DNA of 64,000 bases, taken from the NCBI RefSeq assembly GCF_018326005.1, contig NZ_AP021903.1, forward strand, positions 3,319,501 to 3,383,500, in the 5' to 3' direction. The notes below the pieces were generated by a model, which was not told the origin of the DNA, did not search any database, and saw nothing but the letters and a program-made list of their open reading frames with translations. Of the stretch, positions 29,061-37,626 are shown piece after piece (position 1 is the first letter of the stretch; each line of letters starts with the position of its first letter). The translations under genes and the position numbers were made by a program. Source of the stretch: Pseudomonas sp. Seg1. GTDB taxonomy: Bacteria; Pseudomonadota; Gammaproteobacteria; Pseudomonadales; Pseudomonadaceae.

Positions 29061-29918
29061 ATGACCGATTATCCAAAACCACCCTTCCCCGCCCAGGCGC
29101 AATCCGTTCCCGGCTCGCAACGCAAAATGGAGCCATACCCCGATTGCGGCGAGCAAAGTTACGTGGGCTCCGGCCGACTCGCCGGCAAGATTGCCCTGAT
29201 CACCGGCGCAGACAGCGGCATCGGCCGCGCGGTCGCCATCGCGTTCGCCCGCGAAGGCGCGGATGTTGCCGTGGCCTACCTCAACGAACACGAAGACGCC
29301 GAGGAAACCGCACGCTGGGTCGAACAGGCCGGACGCCAGTGCCTGTTGCTGCCGGGTGATATCGCGCAAAAAGCGCAGTGCCAGGCCTTGGTCGACAAGA
29401 CCGTCGAACGCTTCGGGCGCATCGACGTGCTGGTCAACAATGCCGCGTTCCAGATGACCCACGAAAACTTCGAAGAGATTCCCGATGACGAATGGGTGAT
29501 GACCTTCGACGTCAACATCACCGCGATCTTTCGCTTGTGCCAGGCAGCCCTCAAACATATGCGCCCGGGGTCTTCGATCATCAACACCAGCTCGATCAAC
29601 TCGGACATGCCCAAACCCACCCTGCTCGCCTACGCCACCACCAAAGGCGCGATCGCCAACTTCACCGGCGGTTTGGCGCAAATGCTCGGGCCCAAGGAAA
29701 TTCGCGTGAACTGCGTGGCGCCGGGACCGATCTGGACGCCGCTGATCGTTTCGACCATGCCCGATGAAGAGGTGCAGAACTTCGGCGCGCAAACCCCGCT
29801 CGGCCGTCCCGGCCAACCGGTGGAAGTGGCGCCGATCTATGTGCTGCTGGCGTCGGACGAGGCTAGTTACATCACGGGTCAGCGCTATGGCGTGACCGGT
29901 GGCAAACCGATGCTCTGA
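29061..29918 (+). CDS. SDR-family oxidoreductase, YghA-like
   Basis: Extended classical SDR of 285 residues. An N-terminal tail (YPKPPFPAQAQSVPGSQRKM) is typical of the YghA/glucose-dehydrogenase-like group. TGADSGIGRAVAIAFAREG binds NADP, LVNNAAFQM is the NNAG-type motif, and YATTKGAIANFTGG holds the catalytic Tyr-x3-Lys. YghA acts as an NADPH-dependent aldehyde reductase; the substrate here is unknown. ATG 29061 has CGGAGA upstream; an in-frame ATG at 29040 is less well placed. Confidence 0.87.
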   Translation: MTDYPKPPFPAQAQSVPGSQRKMEPYPDCGEQSYVGSGRLAGKIALITGADSGIGRAVAIAFAREGADVAVAYLNEHEDAEETARWVEQAGRQCLLLPGDIAQKAQCQALVDKTVERFGRIDVLVNNAAFQMTHENFEEIPDDEWVMTFDVNITAIFRLCQAALKHMRPGSSIINTSSINSDMPKPTLLAYATTKGAIANFTGGLAQMLGPKEIRVNCVAPGPIWTPLIVSTMPDEEVQNFGAQTPLGRPGQPVEVAPIYVLLASDEASYITGQRYGVTGGKPML

Positions 29919-30224
29919 CCCCCGGCTCTGCTGATCGCCCGATCACTGTCGCAGCGTCAGCCAGGCAATACGATCAACCTGTGGGAGCGGGCTTGCTCGC
30001 GAAAGCGCTGGGTCATTCAACATCATGGGTGCCTGATACAACGCTTTCGTGAGCAAGCCCATTCCCACAGTCATTTGTGGTCATTCTGCAAGGACTGCGG
30101 CGATTGACGGGTCAGCCGTCCTTACATGGTTTACCGGGGTCCGTTAAATAAAATGAACCCGGCTATCCGACGACTCTCCATACCTTTAAGAGCCCCAACC
30201 GGTCCACAGGATCAAGAGGTCGTC
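29919..30224 (+). other. 306-base intergenic region
   Basis: Apart from a REPIN at 29979-30070, I see no gene in it. The last 100 bases have short AT-rich stretches but no clear promoter. AAGAGGT at 30214-30220 is the ribosome site of the YIP1 gene. Confidence 0.6.
29979..30070 (+). repeat. REPIN-type paired repeat
   Basis: Arms CTGTGGGAGCGGGCTTGCTC and TCGTGAGCAAGCCCATTCCC around a 50-base spacer. One arm has drifted (CCCATTCC rather than CCCGCTCC). Confidence 0.82.
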
Positions 30225-30836
30225 ATGTCCGCGCCTATCATCAAGCTCTTCACCCAACCCAACTTCGCGTGGACCGATATCCGCCGCGAAGAAGAGGCCC
30301 ATCCTCGCCATTACCTTGCGCATTTGCTGTTGTTGGCGCTGATTCCTCCCGTTTGCCTGTTCATCGGCACCACTTATGTCGGCTGGAGTCTGGCGGCCGG
30401 TGAAACGGTACGACTGAGCAGTGCCAGCGCCTTGCAGTTGAGCATTCTGTTGTATGTGGCCATCGTGGCAGGCGTTGCGGTGATTGGCGGGTTTATCCGT
30501 TGGATGTCGCGCTCCTTCGACACGCGGCCGACGCTTAACCAGTGCATCGGTTTTGCGGCTTACACCGTGACACCGTTCTTCGTCGCCGGGATCGCCGGGC
30601 TGTATCCGAGTCGCTGGCTGGCAATTCTGGTGCTCGGTGCAGCCTCGGTGTACTCGACCTTTCTGCTCTTCGTCGGCCTGCCGACCTTCATGCACGAGCG
30701 CAAGGAACAGGGTTTGTTGAACTCGGCCTGTGTCTGGGGCGTGGGTCTGCTGGTCATGGTGACGATACTGGTGTCGATGATTCTGCTGTGGTTCAACGTG
30801 CTCACCCCTGAGTACCTGCGCGCGACCGTGGGCTGA
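30225..30836 (+). CDS. YIP1-family inner-membrane protein
   Basis: Membrane protein of 203 residues. The N-terminus MSAPIIKLFTQPNFAWTDIR is conserved in bacterial YIP1-family proteins. Five predicted helices follow, at about 30-50, 67-95, 108-125, 128-147 and 170-195. The function is not known. The ATG at 30225 is chosen for its AAGAGGT ribosome site; the longer open frame has no conserved sequence. The NhaP-type antiporter starts 45 bases later on the same strand. Confidence 0.82.
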   Translation: MSAPIIKLFTQPNFAWTDIRREEEAHPRHYLAHLLLLALIPPVCLFIGTTYVGWSLAAGETVRLSSASALQLSILLYVAIVAGVAVIGGFIRWMSRSFDTRPTLNQCIGFAAYTVTPFFVAGIAGLYPSRWLAILVLGAASVYSTFLLFVGLPTFMHERKEQGLLNSACVWGVGLLVMVTILVSMILLWFNVLTPEYLRATVG

Positions 30837-30881
30837 CGGGGTGTCTGTGCCGTCAGTAAAAACCTGCGGGGGCGGCGCGTC

Positions 30882-32243
30882 ATGAGCTTTGTCGTGTGGG
30901 TCGCGGTGCTCGGCGCGGTGTTGCTGACCCTGGCGCTGACCTCTTCGTATCTGCGCTGGATGCCCGTGACCACCTCCGCTGTGTGCTTGCTGCTTGGGAT
31001 CGGCATCGGCCCCAGTGGTCTCGACCTGTTGAAACTGTCGCTGGAAAACGCCTCGCTGTGGATGGAGCACCTGACGGAAGTCGCGGTGCTCTTTTCGCTG
31101 TTTGTCTGCGGGCTAAAGTTGCGTCTTCCACTGCGCGACAAGCGTTGGCGGATCGCATTTGGCCTGGCGGGCCCAGTGATGGTGTTGACCATCGCTGGCG
31201 TCTGCCTGCTGCTGCACTGGGGATTGCAACTGCCGTGGGGGCCGTCGCTGCTGATCGGCGCGATTCTGGCCCCTACCGATCCGGTGCTGGCAGCGCTGGT
31301 GCAGGTCAACGATGCGCGGGACGTCGACAGCGTGCGCTTTGGCCTGTCTGGCGAGGCCGGACTCAATGATGGTGTCGCTTTCCCCTTTGTCCTGCTTGGC
31401 CTTTTGCTGTTGGATGGCTCCGGGCAATCCAGTGCATGGCCGGACTGGGTGTTGCGCAGCCTGCTGTGGGCCGTGCCCGCCGGGCTGTTGACCGGCTACT
31501 GGATGGGCCGGGGCATCGGACGCTTGACCTTGTCCATGCGTATTCACAACGACGACAGCACGCTGAGCCCCAACGATTACCTGGCGCTGGCACTGATCGC
31601 CCTGGCCTACGTGGTGGCCGAAGCAATCGGTGGCTACGGGTTTCTCTCGGTGTTTGCCGCTGGGCTCGGTCTGCGTCAGGAAGAAGTGAAATCCACCGGC
31701 GCCGGTCAACCGCCCGCTGAACATCTGGTGCAACCCGTGGTGGGTCACCAGAACGTCGAGCCCCAGCACGCGGTGCACGGCGATACTGAACAACTGGAAG
31801 ACAGCCAGGTCGCCGCCGGGATCATGATGGGCGACATGCTGTCCTTCGGCGGCCTCGTTGAACGGGCCATGGAAGTGTTTTTGGTGACGCTGCTAGGCGT
31901 GGTGCTGGTGACGCATTGGGACTGGCGGGCGCTGCTGGTCGGCGCGGTGTTGTTCGGCGTGATTCGCCCGCTGTGCGTGGCGTTGATGCCCTGGGGCTCG
32001 CTGCTCGAAGGACGGCAACGGCTGTTGATCGGCTGGTTTGGCATTCGTGGTATCGGCAGTCTTTTCTATCTGTTTTATGCCTTGAACCACGGTCTGAGCG
32101 ATTCAGTGGCCGCGCTGTGTACCGACCTGACCCTGTCGGTCGTGGCCTTGAGCATCTTGCTGCACGGCATCAGCACCCAGCCGATCCTGGCGCGCTACGA
32201 ACAACGCAAGAACAAATCACCCAAACGGGTTTCCGGGGAATGA
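30882..32243 (+). CDS. NhaP-type cation:proton antiporter (CPA1)
   Basis: Integral membrane protein of 453 residues with about 12 helices. Ion-site motifs of the CPA1 family are ILAPTDPVLAALVQ (about residues 128-141) and SGEAGLNDGVAFP (about 155-167). It probably exchanges Na+ or K+ for protons at the cytoplasmic membrane. A hydrophilic loop of about 45 residues (near 268-312) contains several histidines (EHLVQP, VVGHQN, PQHAVHG) and acidic residues, which is unusual and may be a pH or metal sensor. It ends with a basic tail (KNKSPKRV). Confidence 0.87.
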   Translation: MSFVVWVAVLGAVLLTLALTSSYLRWMPVTTSAVCLLLGIGIGPSGLDLLKLSLENASLWMEHLTEVAVLFSLFVCGLKLRLPLRDKRWRIAFGLAGPVMVLTIAGVCLLLHWGLQLPWGPSLLIGAILAPTDPVLAALVQVNDARDVDSVRFGLSGEAGLNDGVAFPFVLLGLLLLDGSGQSSAWPDWVLRSLLWAVPAGLLTGYWMGRGIGRLTLSMRIHNDDSTLSPNDYLALALIALAYVVAEAIGGYGFLSVFAAGLGLRQEEVKSTGAGQPPAEHLVQPVVGHQNVEPQHAVHGDTEQLEDSQVAAGIMMGDMLSFGGLVERAMEVFLVTLLGVVLVTHWDWRALLVGAVLFGVIRPLCVALMPWGSLLEGRQRLLIGWFGIRGIGSLFYLFYALNHGLSDSVAALCTDLTLSVVALSILLHGISTQPILARYEQRKNKSPKRVSGE

Positions 32244-32393
32244 AAATCTTCAGCAAAAAAATGGATCTCTCAGCGATGGCCAGCGGTCACAAGCATAACC
32301 CTCGCCAGATACAGCCGGCGGGGCCCGGCAGGTTCGGTTCCCCTGCGGCGTTTCGCCCATGAAAAGGAATCCTTGAACAGTAAGGTCACGGTC

Positions 32394-32690
32394 ATGAAAG
32401 AATGCTCGACTCCTGCGCAAATCAAGGCTTGCAGGGCTTTGGCCCTGGAACGCAATCGTCAATTGTTCGAAGAAGCGCAGGCGCTGAATCGAGCGGCACA
32501 TGAGCTGCTCGAATCCGGGCAACTGGATCACGAACAGTTTGAGCACTACCGCGCATTACGTGGTAAGGCCGATGTGAAATTTGCCGACGCGATCGAGCAT
32601 TTGTGTGTGCTGAACGAGGATTTTCCGCCGATCCCGATGTCGGTGCAGAACTCGCAGGGCTTGCGGCGGCAGCTTGAGACTGCAGATTAA
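32394..32690 (+). CDS. Small hypothetical protein, charged helical
   Basis: Protein of 98 residues (105 if the in-frame TTG at 32373 is used, which has the stronger AAAAGGA ribosome site). It is rich in Ala, Glu, Leu and Gln and probably alpha-helical throughout. No membrane segment, signal peptide or recognised domain is seen. Coding is supported by codon bias and a factor-independent terminator directly after the stop. Function unknown. Confidence 0.6.
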   Translation: MKECSTPAQIKACRALALERNRQLFEEAQALNRAAHELLESGQLDHEQFEHYRALRGKADVKFADAIEHLCVLNEDFPPIPMSVQNSQGLRRQLETAD

Positions 32691-32700
32691 GAGCAGAAGA

Positions 32701-32748
32701 GCCCCTCACCCTAGCCCTCTCCCAGAGGGCTGGGGTGAGGGGCTTTTG
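32701..32748 (+). terminator. Factor-independent terminator (long GC hairpin)
   Basis: Two nested complementary arms: GCCCCTCACC at the left with GGTGAGGGGC at the right, and GCCCTCT with AGAGGGC inside, followed by TTTTGATTTTT. It sits 11 bases after the small hypothetical gene and separates it from the convergent membrane-protein gene. Confidence 0.85.
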
Positions 32749-32772
32749 ATTTTTGGCTTTTTCGTCGGGTGT

Positions 32773-33309
32773 TCATCCGCCCGGATTGGTCACCTGAATA
32801 AACACCGCATAACTCCCCAGCAACACCCAGAACGTCGCAAAGATCCAAGGCGTGCGCACCGAAAACAGCAGCGACTTGCGATAACCCTTGTGGCTCGATT
32901 CCATCTCGCTGAACAGCGGCGACTCGTCATAGGCCAGGCCCATCAATGGCTCGCTGAGGAGCAAATGACTCTGCTTGAAGTGCCAGTGATCGATGATGTC
33001 ATACGCCGCACGAATGCCCGGCCAGGCATTGAGCGAGCTGAGCAGCCCGAGCAGCGCCAGAAACGGTGGCACCACCAGCGTAAACAGCTTGCCCCATTCG
33101 GGGTTGAGGTTGGACATGCATGACGCGAATGCGATCACCAGAAACGACTGCGCCGCCAGATAGGCGTCGGTGCGATTGGCGAGGATGCTGGTTTCGTACT
33201 GGATCTCCCGGCGATAGAAATCCAGTCGTTCCTTGGGCGAACCGAACATCTTCGCGTCATGTTCGGTCTGTATTTCTTCAGCGGTTGGCTGGGTCAATAT
33301 GCGAGGCAC
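32773..33309 (-). CDS. Hypothetical membrane protein
   Basis: Protein of 178 residues with predicted membrane helices at about 50-68, 75-95 and 152-172. Family not recognised. The C-terminal helix with TPWIFATFWVLLGSYAVFIQ ends four residues before the stop. GTG at 33309 is chosen because GGAG is 10 bases upstream; the GTG at 33318 is one base from the same GGAG. No functional motif is visible. Confidence 0.7.
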   Translation of the reverse strand: MPRILTQPTAEEIQTEHDAKMFGSPKERLDFYRREIQYETSILANRTDAYLAAQSFLVIAFASCMSNLNPEWGKLFTLVVPPFLALLGLLSSLNAWPGIRAAYDIIDHWHFKQSHLLLSEPLMGLAYDESPLFSEMESSHKGYRKSLLFSVRTPWIFATFWVLLGSYAVFIQVTNPGG

Positions 33310-33385
33310 GAGACGCACGCTCCGGGGCAGGAAAAACGTTTAGAAGCCCCCTGCTGCGCACTAGTTCAGCCGGATGTGCACACCG

Positions 33386-35305
33386 TCATTTCATCGCGTG
33401 GGCAATGATCTCCACCAGGTTCAACTGCGTGAACGGTTTGGGCAGTCGCGGCAGTTGCGCGCCAAAGCCTTCCAGACGTTCGGCGTAACCGGTGGCGAGG
33501 ATGATCGGCAGGTCCGGTTTAAGCAGGCGCACCGCGTGCGCCAGTTGCGCGCCGCTCATGTGCGGCATGGCCATGTCGGTAATCATCAGGTCGATGACCT
33601 CGCCCTGATCGAACAATGCCAGCGCCTGGGTGCCCGACGTCGCACCGATTACACGATGGCCGAGGTCTTCGAGCAGCAGACTGGTGCTGGTCATCACCAG
33701 CGAGTCGTCGTCCACCACCAGCACGCTGAGGCGTGGCACCGCAATCGGTGCGGCAGGTGGGTAGAAAGGTTTGACGGCGGCGCCCTCGACGGCCACCGGT
33801 ATCCACAGTTCTGCCGTGGTGCCGTGACCTTTTTCGCTTTTGAGGATGAAGCGACCACCCAGTTGTTCGATGAAACCATGGACCATCGACAACCCTAGCC
33901 CGGTGCCTTTGCCCACACCTTTGGTGGTAAAAAACGGATCACGGGCCGAGGCCAGTGTTTGCGCGTCCATGCCCTCCCCGCTGTCAGTCAGGCTCAGGCA
34001 GACGTAACGCCCCGCCGCCAGTTCCGAATGACCCAGCTCAAGCACGACCTCCGGCTGAGCGGTGATCGTCACCGTGCCACCCTCGGGCATCGCATCGCGG
34101 GCGTTGGTGGCGAGGTTGAGCAACGCCAGTTCCAGTTGGTTGGTATCTGCCAGTACCGGTTCAAGGTCGGCAGGAAAGTGCGTGTCGATACGAACCCCCG
34201 GACCCATTGAACTGCGCAACAGCCCGGTGATGCCTTGCACCAGTTGCGGGATATCGACCGATTCGGTCTTGAGCTCCTGGCGGCGGGCGAACGCCAGCAT
34301 ACGCTGGGTCAGCGAAACGCCGCGCATTGCGCCTTGGGTGGCGTTTTCCAGCAGACGGGTGATTTTCGGGTCGTCGCCAACGCGCTTCTGCACAATCTCC
34401 AAGTTGCCGAGAATCACCGTCAGCAGATTGTTGAAGTCATGGGCGATCCCGCCGCTGAGCTGACCGATGGCCTGCATCTTCTGCGCCTGGGCCAATGCCT
34501 CGCGGGTCTTTTCCAGGGCCAGTTGGGCTTGATGGGCTTCGGTCACGTCGCGGGTGATCTTGGCAAAACCGAGCAAGGTGCCGGTCTCTCCGCGAATCGC
34601 ATCAACCACCACGTGCGCGAGAAACCGTGTGCCGTCCTTGCGTACACGCCAGCTCCTGTTCTCGAAACGGCCCTCTTTGGTGGCGATCGCCAAGGCCCGT
34701 TGCGGCTCGCCGAGTTCACGGTCCTCGGGGGTGTAGAACACCGAAAAATGCTGGCCGATGATCTCTTCTGGCAGATAGCCCTTGATCCGTTGTGCGCCCT
34801 GATTCCAGTTACTGACGCGGCCTTCGGGGCTGAGCATGTAGATTGCGTAGTCGGTAACGCCCTGCACCAGCAGGCGGAACTGCTGCTCGCTTTGCTTGAG
34901 GGTTTCTTCGGCCATCTTGCGATCGGTGAGGTCGCGGGTGATCTTGGCGAAACCCAGCAACTTGCCGTCGGGGTCGATGATCGGATCGATCACCACATGC
35001 GACCAGAAATTGGTGCCGTCCTTACGTACCCGCCAGCCCTCGCCTTCGAATCGACCCTCGCGGATCGCCGTGTCGAGCGCCCGTTGCGGCAGCCCCGCCG
35101 CACGATCGTCAGCGGTATAAAAGCGCGAAAAATGCTCGCCGAGAATTTCCGCCTCTTCATACCCCTTGAAGCGCTTGGCGCCGGAGTTCCAACTGGTGAT
35201 GATGCCGTCGGGGTCGATCATGTAGATCGCATAGTCGACAACCGCATCGATCAACAGCCTGAAACGCATGTTCTCGATCGCTGCGGTCTTGTTGTTTTCG
35301 CTCAT
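33386..35305 (-). CDS. PAS-PAS hybrid histidine kinase with receiver domain
   Basis: Soluble hybrid sensor kinase of 639 residues without a predicted membrane segment. Two PAS/PAC units (about residues 12-130 and 140-255) are very alike, sharing VxDYAIYM and WRVRKDGTxF, so one arose by duplication. The phosphoacceptor is H289 in GGIAHDFNNLL, the ATPase N-box is NLATNARDAM around 398-405, and GxGxG is KGTGLGLSM. The receiver domain follows with D577 in LMITDMAMP and K in PRLPKPF. It senses an intracellular signal, and the partner is unknown. ATG 35305 is used; a GTG at 35314 adds 3 residues. Confidence 0.9.
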   Translation of the reverse strand: MSENNKTAAIENMRFRLLIDAVVDYAIYMIDPDGIITSWNSGAKRFKGYEEAEILGEHFSRFYTADDRAAGLPQRALDTAIREGRFEGEGWRVRKDGTNFWSHVVIDPIIDPDGKLLGFAKITRDLTDRKMAEETLKQSEQQFRLLVQGVTDYAIYMLSPEGRVSNWNQGAQRIKGYLPEEIIGQHFSVFYTPEDRELGEPQRALAIATKEGRFENRSWRVRKDGTRFLAHVVVDAIRGETGTLLGFAKITRDVTEAHQAQLALEKTREALAQAQKMQAIGQLSGGIAHDFNNLLTVILGNLEIVQKRVGDDPKITRLLENATQGAMRGVSLTQRMLAFARRQELKTESVDIPQLVQGITGLLRSSMGPGVRIDTHFPADLEPVLADTNQLELALLNLATNARDAMPEGGTVTITAQPEVVLELGHSELAAGRYVCLSLTDSGEGMDAQTLASARDPFFTTKGVGKGTGLGLSMVHGFIEQLGGRFILKSEKGHGTTAELWIPVAVEGAAVKPFYPPAAPIAVPRLSVLVVDDDSLVMTSTSLLLEDLGHRVIGATSGTQALALFDQGEVIDLMITDMAMPHMSGAQLAHAVRLLKPDLPIILATGYAERLEGFGAQLPRLPKPFTQLNLVEIIAHAMK

Positions 35306-35310
35306 CACTC

Positions 35311-37626
35311 TCACCAGCCGTTGTCATGAGCAGAAGTATGCGGCAATCCGGCCAATTGGGAAGCTGCTTCGTTATTGATTGCCCACCAGCGCGGCAGCAA
35401 TTGTTTTATCCGGCTCTCGGCAAAGCGGTCATCGATCAGCATGACCACGCCGCGATCTTCGCGGGTGCGGATCACCCGCCCGGCGGCCTGCACCACTTTC
35501 TGCACACCGGGATACAGATAGGTGTAGTCGTAACCGGCGCCGAATATCGCCGCCATGCGTCGCTTCAGCTGTTCGTTGACCGGGTTGAGTTGCGCCAGCC
35601 CCAGCGTGGCGATGAAGGCGCCGATCAAGCGTGCGCCGGGCAAATCGATACCTTCACCGAACGCTCCGCCCAACACTGCGAAGCCGACGCCCTGGCTGTC
35701 GGCGGTGAACTGATCGAGAAACGCCTGCCGCGCCCCTTCGAGCATGCCCCGTGATTGCTGCCACAGGGTGATGTGCGGATGGCGCTCGGCCAGCAAAGTC
35801 GCCACTTGCTGCAAGTAATCGAAACTGCTGAAGAACGCCAGATAGTTGCCCGGCCGTTCGCTGAACTGACGGGCGATCAACTCGACGATAGGTTCGAGCG
35901 ACGCCTGTCGATGGTTGAAACGCGTCGAAATGCGGCTGACGATCTGCACTTGTAACTGCTCGGCACTGAACGGCGATTCAACGTCGATCCACACCGTGTC
36001 GGCCGGCGTGCCCAGCAAGTCAGCGTAATAGTGGCGCGGGCTGAGTGTCGCGGAAAACAGCACGCTGCTGCGCGCAGCTTTCAGACGCGGGCCAATGAAC
36101 GCGGCCGGTACCACATTGCGCAGGCACAGTTGCGACAGCGGACGCTTGCGGTCGAGGTCGCGTTTGCTGATGTCGAACAGATAGTGCTCGTCGTACAGCT
36201 CCGCCACCCGACCGAATTGCAGCAGGTCGAAATAGAAATTCTGCAGGCCACTGTCGAGGCCTTGCGGATGGTCGTTGAGGTAATCGCCGATCGCGGCGCA
36301 ACACAGGGAAATCGCCTGGAGCAGTTTTTCCGGCGCCTTGTCATACGCCTGATACGCCGCCAGTTGCGGTGCATGTAGTGCATTCCATTCCCGGTTGACC
36401 CGTTGCAGCGAATTTTTCAGCGCTTGCGGCGCGGTTTTGCGCACGCCGCCGAGGGTGGCCTGATCAAGGCTGGCGCTGTACATCTGCCGACCGCGTTCCA
36501 CCAGGTTGTGCGCTTCGTCCGCCAACACCGCGACCTTCCACTGGTTGAGCTGCGCGAGCCCGAACAGCAAGGCGCTGAAGTCGAAATAATAGTTGTAGTC
36601 GGCGATCACCACGTCTGCCCAGCGGGCCATTTCCTGACTCAGGTAATACGGACACACCGAGTGTTGTGCGGCGACGTCACGCATCGCCGCCTGATCGAGC
36701 AGGTTGACGCGGCTGGCCGCTTCACGGGCGGCGGGCAGGCGATCATAGAAGCCTTGGGCCAACGGACAGGACTCGCCGTGGCACGCCTTGTCCGGGTGTT
36801 CGCAGGCCTTGTCCCGGGCGACCATCTCCAGTACCCGCAAGGGCAGCGTGGTCGCTTGATCGAACAACACCTGACTGGCATCCAGCGCCAGTTTGCGCCC
36901 GGGGGTCTTGGCGGTGAGAAAGAACACCTTGTCCAGTTGCTGCGGCGCCAAGGCCTTGAGCATCGGGAACAGCGTGCCAAGGGTCTTGCCGATGCCGGTC
37001 GGCGCCTGCGCCATCAGGCAACGCCCGGTGCTCACCGCCTTGAACACCGATTCGGCCAGATGGCGCTGGCCGGGACGAAAGTCTGCATGGGGGAACGTCA
37101 GTTGCTGCGAGGCGCGATTGCGCGCCTCGCGATGGGCCATTTCCTGCTCGGCCCAATACAGGAACAACGAGCATTGCGCCTCGAAAAACACCTGCAAGGT
37201 CTCGACGCTGAACGCTTCGACCAGACAGGTTTCCTTTTCGCTGACGATATCGAAATACACCAGCGCCACGTTGATCTGCTGAAGATCGAGTTTGCGGCAC
37301 ATCAGCCAGCCGTAGACTTTCGCCTGTGCCCAATGCAACTGGCGGTGATTGACCGGCTGCTTGCTCAGATCGCCACGGTAGGTTTTGACTTCTTCAAGGC
37401 AGTTCTGCGCCGGATCGTAGCCATCCGCCCTGCCCTTGACCTTCAATTGGCGGAACTCGCCGTCCAGCGCCACTTCGCTCTGATACTGGTCATTGCGCCG
37501 CGAGGCCACGGTGCGATGGCCGGCAATGCCTTCAATTGCCGTGGGGGACGGCGTGAAGCGCAAGTCGAGGTCACCGGTCTTGGCGGTGAACTCACACAAC
37601 GCTCGCACTGCAATGCTGTAGCTCAA
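35311..37626 (-). CDS. XPD/DinG-like helicase with N-terminal Cas4/RecB-like nuclease domain
   Basis: Protein of 771 residues. Residues 1-110 look like a PD-(D/E)xK nuclease of the Cas4/RecB type: GRADGY (D68), LEEVKTY (E79, K81) and WAQAKVYGWLM. A superfamily-2 helicase follows: Walker A APTGIGKT (about 208-215), iron-sulphur cysteines C275, C282, C287 and C325, DEAH at 370-373 and motif VI QAAGRVIRTRED. This is the XPD/DinG core with a 4Fe-4S cluster. The start is TTG at 37626: it overlaps the upstream stop (TTGA) and has GGAG 8 bases before it. The ATG at 37644 lacks a ribosome site. It is translationally coupled to the FAN1-like gene, so a joint role in DNA lesion repair is inferred. Confidence 0.87.
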   Translation of the reverse strand: MSYSIAVRALCEFTAKTGDLDLRFTPSPTAIEGIAGHRTVASRRNDQYQSEVALDGEFRQLKVKGRADGYDPAQNCLEEVKTYRGDLSKQPVNHRQLHWAQAKVYGWLMCRKLDLQQINVALVYFDIVSEKETCLVEAFSVETLQVFFEAQCSLFLYWAEQEMAHREARNRASQQLTFPHADFRPGQRHLAESVFKAVSTGRCLMAQAPTGIGKTLGTLFPMLKALAPQQLDKVFFLTAKTPGRKLALDASQVLFDQATTLPLRVLEMVARDKACEHPDKACHGESCPLAQGFYDRLPAAREAASRVNLLDQAAMRDVAAQHSVCPYYLSQEMARWADVVIADYNYYFDFSALLFGLAQLNQWKVAVLADEAHNLVERGRQMYSASLDQATLGGVRKTAPQALKNSLQRVNREWNALHAPQLAAYQAYDKAPEKLLQAISLCCAAIGDYLNDHPQGLDSGLQNFYFDLLQFGRVAELYDEHYLFDISKRDLDRKRPLSQLCLRNVVPAAFIGPRLKAARSSVLFSATLSPRHYYADLLGTPADTVWIDVESPFSAEQLQVQIVSRISTRFNHRQASLEPIVELIARQFSERPGNYLAFFSSFDYLQQVATLLAERHPHITLWQQSRGMLEGARQAFLDQFTADSQGVGFAVLGGAFGEGIDLPGARLIGAFIATLGLAQLNPVNEQLKRRMAAIFGAGYDYTYLYPGVQKVVQAAGRVIRTREDRGVVMLIDDRFAESRIKQLLPRWWAINNEAASQLAGLPHTSAHDNGW

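Noticed and set aside
32250..32546. Minus-strand frame opposite the small hypothetical gene
   Set aside because: The plus-strand gene has a ribosome site and is followed by a terminator in its own direction; the minus frame has neither.
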